Assembly: GCA_937975235.1 (NCBI GenBank)
Contig: CALJUZ010000036.1
Span: 1 to 33,947, forward strand
Direction: 5' to 3'
Origin: CALJUZ01 sp003387805
GTDB taxonomy: Bacteria; Bacillota; Limnochordia; Limnochordales; ZCTH02-B6
DNA length: 33,947 nt
Below the pieces are notes generated by a model that did no database searches, was not told the DNA's origin, and was given only the letters and a program-made list of their open reading frames with translations. Below, one piece after another: positions 1 to 7,119 of this stretch (within the stretch, counting starts at the first letter, position 1; each line of letters opens with the position of its first letter). The position numbers were made by a program, and so were the translations under genes.

Positions 1-61
1 CTCCAGCCGCCGTTGCCCGCCCTTACGAATCGGCCGGGGCGGGCGTGGCCGCGTTCCGCAG

Positions 62-320
62 GCTGCGGTGAGGGGCTATGCCGCGTGCCGCAGGCTGCGT
101 CGAAGGCTGTCGCGTGCGGCAGGCCGTGGTGATGCGGGGCCTTGGCCCGTACTGCACGCAGCGTTGAGGATCCTAGCGTGCTGCAGGCTGTGGTGATGAG
201 GGCCTTGCCCCGTGCCGCACGCTGCGTTGAGGGACCGTCGCGAGCGGCAGTTTCCTGTGAGGACCCTTGCCAGGTGCCGCGCGCTGCGTTGAGGCCCCGT
301 CGCGTGCCGTCCGTTGCGGA
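62..320. repeat. Degenerate ~63-bp tandem repeat, about four units
   Basis: A recurring block with the anchor GCGTTGAGG appears at about 161, 224 and 286, with the variant GCGTCGAAGG at 97, giving a period of 62-64 bp. Units also share a GTGGTGATG-like segment (126, 190) and a CCGTGCCGCACGCTGCG-like segment. The first 60 bases and the rest of this stretch show no gene with a ribosome binding site or recognisable product; the open frames here are by-products of high GC content. Function is unknown. The array ends shortly before the palindrome array that begins at 346. Confidence 0.65.
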
Positions 321-345
321 GAGCGGCCGTGTCGCCGGCCCGGCG

Positions 346-1122
346 AAACTTTGTACTCTCGTGACAATAGATTGCCGCGACAGTGACATCAATGACCATC
401 GCGGCGCGAAACAGTGTCACCAAAGTACAAAGTCACGCCTGGTCCTCGGGCGGGAACCGGCGCCCGCAGTCCGTGCCGACGGTGCGGCGGTGAAAAGCCG
501 CGCCAGGACGATGTTTCCGCTGTGGCACGATGGGAGCCGAAACGGCGAGGAATCGCGGGGCCAGCGGCGGGGCGGAACTTTGTACTCTCGTGACACTCGT
601 TTTTGCATCCAGTGACTTGTGTGTCACTCTCTCGTTGGTCCTTCGTCAATAGAGTACAAAGTTCGACTGGAACTTCGTGGCGCCGGCGCGGCCGCTTTGC
701 ACACCGTCCCGCGCCCATGCGAAAAGCCCCACCCGGACGGTGTTTGCATCGCAGCCTAATTTGTGGAAAATCGCGGGGCCGTGTCGAGGAAGGATGCGCC
801 GCCGAGGTTTGTACTCTCGTGACAATGGATCGCCGCGACAGCGACACGGGTGTCACTCGACGCAAAAAAGATCGTCACGAGAGTACAAAGTTCGGCGACG
901 GCTCGGCGCTGTTCTCGGTGTCGGCCGCAGCCCCGTCGGTGGCGGGACCTGAAACCTGCATGCGGACAGGGTTTTCACTGGGGGCCAGAACGCGGCCGCC
1001 ACGGCCGCCCGCACAGCCCGCGGTCGGAAGCGGAAGTTTGTACACCAGTGACAATAAATCGGCCGGATATTGACACCAGTGTCATTAGATGCCGCCGAGG
1101 TTGACACGAGAGTACAAAGTTT
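346..1122. repeat. Array of four ~88-bp palindromic elements spaced at ~230 bp
   Basis: Elements lie at 346-433, 576-663, 807-892 and 1034-1122 (start-to-start 230, 231 and 227 bp). Each begins with a left arm close to CTTTGTACTCTCGTGACA and ends with its inverted copy TGTCACGAGAGTACAAAG. Inside is a second, shorter inverted repeat built on GTGACA/TGTCAC, for example 611-628. The arms are nearly identical between units. The ~142-bp spacers are much more diverged, although traces of homology remain (a GAAAAGCC...GGACG..GTTT block recurs). The whole is therefore an old ~230-bp tandem repeat in which only the palindromes stayed conserved. There is no T-run after the hairpins, so they are not classical terminators. 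Possible roles are a protein-binding site array or a structured RNA; neither is shown. No gene is seen between 321 and 1084. Confidence 0.85.
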
Positions 1123-2818
1123 CCCCGGCGTACACGCGATAGTCCAGCCACGGAAAGAGGTTGTCCCGCGCCTCCAGCTCAGCAAGCCAGCCTTCGTCCA
1201 CCGCGCCGCTCCGGATCTGCTCGTACAGCCGCGCAAATCGCCCCAGGTGGTCTTGCGTGCGCTTCACCGCGTATTCCACCATGGTGCCGGTCTTCATGAT
1301 AAAGGCCCAGTCGCTGCTTTGGGCCAGGAGGAGCTCTCGGGCCGCCTGGTTGAGCGCCCGTCGGGTCAGCGCATCGACGCCGGTGGAGGCGCCGGCGGAG
1401 GCGCATGCGGAGGCGCGGGCGGAGGCGCATGCGGACGGGCCGGCAGACCCGCCGAAAGACGCGCGGGCGGAACCAACCGCGTCAGCCGGCGCGTACGTGT
1501 CCGCCAGCTCCGCCATGCGCTCGGCGGCCTTGTGCAGGTGGCGGTAAATCCAGTCGTTGGCGCCGTTCAGCCACACTTCACTGTAGCCGTTGTAGCCCCA
1601 GCTTGACATGGACGGCCGAACCACCTGGTTCCGGGGGAACATGTCCAGATACTCCGACGGCGTCACCAGCCGGAACGTGCGCTGGTCATAGGCCGCCTTG
1701 CGGATGAAAAAATCCAGCCATTGCGGGCCTTCGTACCACCAGTGGCCGAACAGCTCCGCGTCGTACGGGGCGACGATGAGCGGGGGCCGGTCCATGCGGG
1801 TGCGCAAGTACTCGATCTGGCGCTCCCGGTTGAACATGAAGTTGCCGGCGTGGACGGCGGCTTTCTCCCGGGCCGCGTCGGGGTCGTACACCCGCTTGTC
1901 CGCGGTCTGGCCGGTGATGGCGTAGTACTTGATGCCCACGTGGCGGCGCACGTCGGCTTTCAGCCACGGCCGCACGTATTCGAAATCCAGGTCGTAGCCG
2001 ATGTCGCGGTAAAAGTCCCGGTAATCGTAGTCGCCGGGATAGCCTTCTGTGGCGCTCCACACTTGTTTGGACGTTTCGACGTCGCGCCCGAAGGCGGCCA
2101 CGCCCGAATCGGCGCAGTACACGGGCGCATACACCGCATAGCGCGGCCTGGGACGGGCGTGCAGCAGACCGTGGGTTTCGCAGACGAACCAGCGGATGCC
2201 TGCACGGGCCAGCCATACGTCGTCGGGCGGGCTGCAGCCGCACTCGGGCAGCCAAAAGCCTTGGGGCGGCCGGCCGAAGACGCGCCGGTGGGCTTCGACG
2301 CCCACGTCGATTTGGGCCCGCACCGCCCGCTGGTTGGGCGCCATCAGGGGCAGGTAGCCGTGGGTGGCCGCGGAGGCGATGATCTCCAGGTGACCGCTGT
2401 CCTGGAAGCGGCGAAAGGCCGCCGTCAGGTCGCGGCCGTACTCGTAGTCAAACTTGCGCAGGGCGAAGCGGAAATGCTGCAGGTACATGTGGGCCAGGCG
2501 GTTGAAGGCCGGCTCGTGCCGGGTGCGCACCGTTTCGCGGTGGGCCAGCTCGACGAGGCCTTCGATGTGGCGGACGCACCGCTCCTGCAGCAGCGGGTCC
2601 GTCAGCATGGCCGTCAGGGTGGGCGTCATGGACATGGTCAAACGCCAGGGCACGCCGTCCCGCACCAGGCGCTCGAAGACGTCGAGCAAAGGAATGTAGC
2701 ATTCGATGACGGCTTCAAACAGCCAGTCCTCCTCGAGAAACGCCACGTGCTCGGGATGGCGCACGAAAGGCAGGTGCGCGTGCAGTACGAGGGCCACGTA
2801 GCCGCCCGGGTGGTTCAA
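1085..2818 (-). CDS. GH57 1,4-alpha-glucan branching enzyme (DUF1957 type)
   Basis: 577 aa, predicted to make alpha-1,6 branches in glycogen-like glucan in the cytoplasm. The GH57 fold starts at once (LVLHAHLPFVRHP, residues 11-23). The presumed nucleophile is E192 in WLPECG and the acid D353 in YDAELFGHWW; the aromatic SSWGYNG and EVWLN motifs (about 405-417) are typical of GH57 branching enzymes. An Ala/Ser/Gly-rich insertion at about 450-480 (SACASARASACASAGAS) interrupts the C-terminal helical domain and comes from a DNA repeat. Start is TTG, overlapping the stop of the upstream DUF4912 gene (TTGA) and preceded by GGAGGG at 8 nt, so the two are translationally coupled. The last dozen residues (ETLYSRVNLGGI) and the stop codon are encoded by the fourth palindromic element downstream, so the native C-terminus has probably been replaced. 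Confidence 0.95.
   Translation of the reverse strand: MNHPGGYVALVLHAHLPFVRHPEHVAFLEEDWLFEAVIECYIPLLDVFERLVRDGVPWRLTMSMTPTLTAMLTDPLLQERCVRHIEGLVELAHRETVRTRHEPAFNRLAHMYLQHFRFALRKFDYEYGRDLTAAFRRFQDSGHLEIIASAATHGYLPLMAPNQRAVRAQIDVGVEAHRRVFGRPPQGFWLPECGCSPPDDVWLARAGIRWFVCETHGLLHARPRPRYAVYAPVYCADSGVAAFGRDVETSKQVWSATEGYPGDYDYRDFYRDIGYDLDFEYVRPWLKADVRRHVGIKYYAITGQTADKRVYDPDAAREKAAVHAGNFMFNRERQIEYLRTRMDRPPLIVAPYDAELFGHWWYEGPQWLDFFIRKAAYDQRTFRLVTPSEYLDMFPRNQVVRPSMSSWGYNGYSEVWLNGANDWIYRHLHKAAERMAELADTYAPADAVGSARASFGGSAGPSACASARASACASAGASTGVDALTRRALNQAARELLLAQSSDWAFIMKTGTMVEYAVKRTQDHLGRFARLYEQIRSGAVDEGWLAELEARDNLFPWLDYRVYAGETLYSRVNLGGI
1383..1440 (-). repeat. In-frame ~24-bp repeat inside the GH57 gene
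   Basis: GCGGAGGCGCATGCGGAGGC-like units repeat about twice with 12-bp sub-periodicity. They encode the Ala/Ser/Cys-rich insert of the branching enzyme. The period is a multiple of three, so the reading frame survives. Confidence 0.7.
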
Positions 2819-3738
2819 AGCATCTTCCCTCCAGCGGTAGAAGCGGGACTGACCCCGGCGGCGGGATTTGGGCTGAATCCCGCCGTTGAGATGGGCCTGA
2901 ACCCAGCCATGAGGCCCGGGCCGTGCCCACCCGTAAGGCCCGGACTGAACTGACCTGTGAGGCCCGGACTGAAGCCAGCCATGAAGCCCGGACTGAAGCC
3001 GATGTCAACCGCCTCGAGGCCGGGCCCCCGGCTGACCGCCAGCCGCCGGCGGCGGGACCACTCCGTCTGAAATTCGGGGCTGCCGCCGGTGCCGACGGCC
3101 CGGGGCACCAGCCGGTAGATGTCCTCGATGGTCATCCAGTCGGCGTCGACGTCGTCCGACGGCCGGCCCGGCGGCGTGGCCACGGCCCGGGAGCGGGCGA
3201 TGGCGACGAACGCCTCGCCCCGCCGCGCGCCGATTTCCGCCGCCAGGACGAGGCCCGGGGTCCGGGTGTGCACGTACCAGCTGGACGCGCCGGCCACGTG
3301 GAACTCGGCGCACCCGCGCGCGTCCTCCCGCCGCCAGTGGGCCGCGAGGTGAGGACAGCCGCCCAGGTCGTACACCCGCAGGACCGGCGCCGGCGGGCCG
3401 GAGCCGGGCAGCCGGCGGACGGCGGCATCCCAGCCTTCGGGCGTCACTTCCCAAAAGGCGAACACGCACTGCGGGTCGCGCACCAGCAGGGTCAGCTGAT
3501 CCTGGCCGTACGCCCCCGGCAGCGGATACTCCTCGGCGTGGACGACGCCGCCGTGCGGGGGGCGGTGCGCCTCCTCCCGGGTTGACGCCGCCGCTTCGGG
3601 CGGCCGGCGCTCCGCCATCAGGTGCTGCGAACCGTGCGCCGCCGCTTCGGACAGATGGCGCTCCGCCATCAGGTTGTCCCAACCGTCCGCCCCCGCGGGC
3701 GGACGGCGCTCTTGATGCCAGTCGGTCGGGGATTCCAC
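2815..3738 (-). CDS. DUF4912 domain protein, partner of the GH57 enzyme
   Basis: 307 aa with a GTG start. The start is chosen because a perfect AAGGAGG lies 10 nt upstream; ATG at 3669 (284 aa) is the alternative. The DUF4912 domain spans roughly residues 73-205, from LPGAYGQDQLTLLVRDP and FAFWEVTPE through VLRVYDL to MTIEDIYRLV. Biochemical function is unknown; the family often sits beside GH57 genes, and here its stop overlaps the GH57 start. Two low-complexity segments flank the domain: an N-terminal 17-residue duplication (LMAERHLSEAAA / LMAERRPPEAAA) and a C-terminal tail (about 246-307) of 9-11-residue repeats around GFSPGLTGG. Both look like expanded DNA repeats. The gene is divergent from the GH15 gene across a 153-bp gap. 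A role in glucan binding or control is inference from context. Confidence 0.88.
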   Translation of the reverse strand: MESPTDWHQERRPPAGADGWDNLMAERHLSEAAAHGSQHLMAERRPPEAAASTREEAHRPPHGGVVHAEEYPLPGAYGQDQLTLLVRDPQCVFAFWEVTPEGWDAAVRRLPGSGPPAPVLRVYDLGGCPHLAAHWRREDARGCAEFHVAGASSWYVHTRTPGLVLAAEIGARRGEAFVAIARSRAVATPPGRPSDDVDADWMTIEDIYRLVPRAVGTGGSPEFQTEWSRRRRLAVSRGPGLEAVDIGFSPGFMAGFSPGLTGQFSPGLTGGHGPGLMAGFRPISTAGFSPNPAAGVSPASTAGGKML

Positions 3739-3748
3739 CGGGGGCCGG

Positions 3749-3755
3749 CCTCCTT
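3749..3755 (-). promoter_or_regulatory. Shine-Dalgarno site fixing the DUF4912 start
   Basis: On the minus strand this reads AAGGAGG, 10 nt before the GTG codon at 3738-3736. No comparable site precedes the in-frame ATGs at 3669 or 3618. The rest of the divergent gap (3756-3879) shows only a lone TATGAT at 3793-3798 with no matching -35, so no promoter is called. Confidence 0.7.
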
Positions 3756-3891
3756 CGAGTCCCGCAATAGCATGCCTAACGGACGGGCAGTCTATGATCC
3801 CGGCACATACATGATCCGCCGGCGGGTGCCGCAACCTAAGCGGGACGCCTGGCCGCCGCCCGGTCAACGCCGGCCCTTCGGAGGGATGACG

Positions 3892-5907
3892 ATGCCACGC
3901 CCACTCGTCGTCGGCAACGGCCGCTTGCTCATCACGTTCGACGACGACTACGCCATGCGGGACTTGTACTACCCCCACGTGGGGATGCTCAACCAGCTCT
4001 GCGGGCACCCCAACTCTCTCGGCGTCTGGGCCGACGGCGCGTTCAGCTGGGTGGAGCAGGGTCCCTGGCGATGCTCCATCCTGTACGAGGACGATACGTT
4101 GATCAGCGCGGTGACGCTGACCAACGACGCGCTGGGCCTGCGCATCCGCGCCGCCGACGGCGTGCACTTCCGCCGGGATCTGTACATGAAGCGCGTCGTC
4201 GTGGAAAACCTGACGGATCACCAAAGAGAGGTGCGGCTGTTTTTCCCGCACGACTTTTGCATCGACCAGACCGACATCGGCGACACCGCGCTGTACGATC
4301 CTATCGCCGACGGCATCATGCACTACAAGCGCATCCGCTGCTTTCTTATCAGCGGCCGGGTGCCGGGCGCGCCCGCGGGCGAGCAGGGCATATTCCAGTA
4401 CGCCACGGGAACGAAGCGGTTCCAGGGGGCCGAGGGCACGTGGCGCGACGCCGAGGACGGCTGGCTGGAGGGCAATCCCATCGCCCAAGGCTCGGTGGAC
4501 TCCACCGTCAGTTTTCGCCTGACGCTGGCGCCCCGGGCCCGGGGGGAGCTCCATCTGTGGATCGCCGTCGGCGAAAGCTTTGAGGACGTGCGCCGGCTGC
4601 ACGGCGTCGTGCGGGAGCGGGGCCTGCCGGCGCTGCTGGAGGAAACCCGCTCGTATTGGCGCACGTGGGTCAACAAGCACGAGCGGCGCTGGGCCGACCT
4701 GCCGGACGAGGTGGTGCGGCTGTTCAAGCGCAGCCTGCTTGTCATCCGGACGCAAATCGACCACGAGGGCGCCATCCTGGCCGCCAACGACACCGACATC
4801 CTGCAGTTCAACCGCGACCATTACAGCTACATGTGGCCCCGGGACGGCGCGCTGGTGGCCCACGCGCTGGACCGGGCGGGCTACACCGAGACCACCAGGG
4901 AGTTTTACCGCTTCTGCGCCCGCACTATCGCCCCGGGCGGCTTTTTCTGGCACAAGTACCACCCCGACGGGTCGGTGGGGTCCAGCTGGCATCCGTGGAT
5001 TATCGACGGCGAGGTGCGGCTGCCCATTCAGGAGGACGAGACGGCGCTGGTGCTGTGGGCGCTGGGAGAATTCTACAAAATCGAGAAGGACCTGGAATTC
5101 ATCGATTCGCTGTACGAGCCGCTCATCCGTCCGGCCGCGGACTTTTTGGCGGAGTACCGGGATCAGCGCACCGGGCTGCCCTTGGACAGCCACGACCTGT
5201 GGGAGGAGCGGCGGGGCGTGTTTACGTTTACGGCCGCGGCGGTGTGCGCGGGCCTGAAGGCGGCGGCCATGTTCGCCCGGCTGCTGGGGGAGAAGGACGA
5301 AGCCAGGCACTACCAGGCCGTGGCTGAACGCATGCGGGAGGCCATTCGGGAACAGCTGTTCTCCGCCGAGCTCGGGCGCTTCGTCCGGGGCCTGACCGTG
5401 CGGGCCGACGGGCGGGCCGCGCCCGACTCCACGCCCGAAAGCAGCGTCAGCGGCCTGTTCCTGCTGGGCGTGCTGTCGGCTGACGACCCGCAGATGGCCG
5501 CCACGATGGAGCGGCTCAAGGACGAGCTGTGGGTCAAGACGTCGGTAGGGGGCATGGCCCGCTACTTCCGGGACTACTACTTTTGCCGCAGCGAGCAGTT
5601 CGATCGCATCCCGGGCAACCCGTGGGTCATCTGCACGCTCTGGCTCGCGCAGTGGTACATCCGCACGGCGAAAACGACGGCGGACCTGGAGCCGGCGCTG
5701 CAACTGCTGCACTGGACCGTGGACCGGGCGCTGCCCAGCGGCGTGCTGGCCGAGCAGTTCCACCCGGAAACCGGCGAACTGCTGTCGGTGGCGCCGCTGA
5801 CGTGGTCTCATGCCACGTTCGTGTGGACCGTCCTGGACTATCTGGAACGATACGCCGCGATTCGGGAGCGGGAGACGCTGGCGCACGTGTGGCACCTGCA
5901 GTCCTAG
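3892..5907 (+). CDS. GH15 family glucoamylase / glucan hydrolase
   Basis: 671 aa, predicted to release glucose (or dextrin units) from the non-reducing ends of alpha-glucans. The N-terminal half (from MPRPLVVGNGRLLITFDDDY) is the beta-sandwich typical of bacterial GH15. The (alpha/alpha)6 barrel follows, with MWPRDGALVAHALDRAGY, then DLWEERRG holding the candidate general acid at E438/E439, and AEQFHPETGE with the candidate general base E621. No signal peptide is seen, so it is probably intracellular. Start ATG 3892 is 6 nt after GGAGGG; the in-frame ATG at 3886 abuts that site and is unlikely. It is divergent from DUF4912-GH57, so the locus can both branch and degrade storage glucan. Exact specificity (glucoamylase, trehalase-like or dextranase) cannot be told from sequence alone. 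Confidence 0.93.
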   Translation: MPRPLVVGNGRLLITFDDDYAMRDLYYPHVGMLNQLCGHPNSLGVWADGAFSWVEQGPWRCSILYEDDTLISAVTLTNDALGLRIRAADGVHFRRDLYMKRVVVENLTDHQREVRLFFPHDFCIDQTDIGDTALYDPIADGIMHYKRIRCFLISGRVPGAPAGEQGIFQYATGTKRFQGAEGTWRDAEDGWLEGNPIAQGSVDSTVSFRLTLAPRARGELHLWIAVGESFEDVRRLHGVVRERGLPALLEETRSYWRTWVNKHERRWADLPDEVVRLFKRSLLVIRTQIDHEGAILAANDTDILQFNRDHYSYMWPRDGALVAHALDRAGYTETTREFYRFCARTIAPGGFFWHKYHPDGSVGSSWHPWIIDGEVRLPIQEDETALVLWALGEFYKIEKDLEFIDSLYEPLIRPAADFLAEYRDQRTGLPLDSHDLWEERRGVFTFTAAAVCAGLKAAAMFARLLGEKDEARHYQAVAERMREAIREQLFSAELGRFVRGLTVRADGRAAPDSTPESSVSGLFLLGVLSADDPQMAATMERLKDELWVKTSVGGMARYFRDYYFCRSEQFDRIPGNPWVICTLWLAQWYIRTAKTTADLEPALQLLHWTVDRALPSGVLAEQFHPETGELLSVAPLTWSHATFVWTVLDYLERYAAIRERETLAHVWHLQS

Positions 5908-5942
5908 CCGGGAGGCGGCCGCCACGGCCGCCGCCGTCCCGG
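5908..5942 (+). other. GC-rich hairpin immediately after the GH15 stop
   Basis: CCGGGA (5908-5913) pairs with TCCCGG (5937-5942), and GGCGGCC (5914-5920) pairs with GGCCGCC (5926-5932), with a short bulge. No T-run follows, so it may stabilise the mRNA end or act as a weak U-less terminator. Confidence 0.5.
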
Positions 5943-5948
5943 GCGCGT

Positions 5949-6058
5949 GCGGGAACGAATCTTGCCGAGGCCGTCCTCGGCGAGAGCGGGAACGAACCAT
6001 CCCCTGCCGCCCTCGCCAAGAGCAGGAACGAACCTCGCGTTTCGAGAAGCACCCCGAC
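5949..6058. repeat. Three ~37-bp tandem repeats upstream of the FG-GAP gene
   Basis: GCGGGAACGAA-type anchors occur at 5949, 5986 and 6022 (last copy GCAGGAACGAA), with intervening CTCGCC/CTCGGCGAGA blocks. The period is 36-37 bp. It fills the gap between the GH15 and FG-GAP genes, and no promoter is recognisable in it. Confidence 0.7.
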
Positions 6059-6085
6059 GGGTGATGGTGCTTGGCGGAAGTGTGC

Positions 6086-7117
6086 GTGAAACGTTCGGAG
6101 CCGCGCCGGCCGACGGCGGCCCGCCGGGTGCTGCTGGCGCTGGCGGCGGTGCTGGCGGCGGTGTCGGCGGCCGTGGCGGGGCCTCCGCCCGCGGCGGCGC
6201 AAAACGGCGTGTTCCCGGAAGTGTACCGGCGGGAATCGTTCCTGATGCAGGCGCTGCTGCAGGCGGAGGCGGGGGATTTCCTCGGCGACGGCCGCACGGG
6301 CCTGGCCGTCTCGGGCCGCAACTACGAGACCAACGAGGCGTACGTGCACGTCCTGTACTGGGACGGCACGGACTTTCAGGTCGTCTGGCGCAGTCCCAAC
6401 CTGTGGGAGCCCGCGAGCCACGTGGCCATCGCGGCCGGCGACTTCACCGGTGCCGGGCGTACCCAGCTCGCGGTGCTGACCGACCAGCGGCTGCGGCTGT
6501 TCCAGTGGGACGGCGGCGCCATGGTGCAAATTCACGAGCAGCCGGGCATGGGCGCGCCGGCGGAAATCGGCGTCGTGCGCCACCCGGACCATCCTTACGA
6601 CCTCATCGCCGTCAGCCGGCGGCAGGGCGTCGACCTGGACTACGTCCCCCGCAAGAGCATCGAGCTCATCGGCTGGCTGGGCGGACGTTTCCGGCCGCTG
6701 TGGGAAACGGAAACCATCGGCCGGGTGCGGGCGCTGACCGGCGGCGATCTGACCGGCAACGGCTACTCCGAAATCATCGTCGAAGTGGGCAACAACATGA
6801 CGCCGGGCTCGGTGCAGATTTGGGCTTGGCGGGACGGCGCCTACCGGCGCCTGGAGGACGCGCCCCTGCGGTCCGCGCCCGCCTTCGGTCTGGCCACCGC
6901 GGGCGGCGGGCGCCTGCTGGTCGTTGCGGACGACCGGGGCCGGGCCGCGGTGTACGAAATGCGGGACCGGCTGACGCTGTTGGGCGAGTCCGCGCCTTTG
7001 GGCTGGGCCGTGGCGTCGGCGGCCGCCGGCGACTTTTTCGGCGACGGCGGCGTCCAGGCCGTCGTCATCGGCTACCCCAGCCGCCTGCACGTGGTGCAAA
7101 TCGTGGAAGGCCGTTAA
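6086..7117 (+). CDS. Exported FG-GAP / VCBS-like repeat protein
   Basis: 343 aa, function unknown. An N-terminal signal peptide is clear: basic MKRSEPRRPTAARR, a hydrophobic Leu/Ala stretch, then a likely cleavage after AAAQ. The mature part carries four FG-GAP-like calcium-loop motifs: AGDFLGDGRT (about residue 61), AAGDFTGAGRT (115), GGDLTGNGYS (218) and AAGDFFGDGG (311). These suggest a beta-propeller outside the membrane. Start GTG 6086 is preferred because GGCGGAAG lies 5 nt upstream and it gives a normal signal peptide; in-frame TTG 6071 is the alternative. It ends 2 nt before nagA and is probably cotranscribed, so a link to cell-wall sugar salvage is possible but unproven. Confidence 0.88.
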   Translation: MKRSEPRRPTAARRVLLALAAVLAAVSAAVAGPPPAAAQNGVFPEVYRRESFLMQALLQAEAGDFLGDGRTGLAVSGRNYETNEAYVHVLYWDGTDFQVVWRSPNLWEPASHVAIAAGDFTGAGRTQLAVLTDQRLRLFQWDGGAMVQIHEQPGMGAPAEIGVVRHPDHPYDLIAVSRRQGVDLDYVPRKSIELIGWLGGRFRPLWETETIGRVRALTGGDLTGNGYSEIIVEVGNNMTPGSVQIWAWRDGAYRRLEDAPLRSAPAFGLATAGGGRLLVVADDRGRAAVYEMRDRLTLLGESAPLGWAVASAAAGDFFGDGGVQAVVIGYPSRLHVVQIVEGR

Positions 7118-7119
7118 AT

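Noticed and set aside
346..1122. CRISPR array or transposon ends
   Set aside because: Units are ~88-bp palindromes with ~142-bp related spacers, not short direct repeats with unique spacers; no cas or transposase gene is present and the spacing is too regular for independent insertions.
142..1236. Short frames sharing CTLVT..D.RDSDT on both strands
   Set aside because: They are translations of the palindromic elements, which read alike on both strands; they lack start signals.
2815..6321. Very long open frame on the minus strand opposite the GH15 gene
   Set aside because: Only its final part (the DUF4912 gene) has a ribosome binding site and a recognisable domain; the rest is antisense to a clear GH15 enzyme and reflects GC-rich codon bias.
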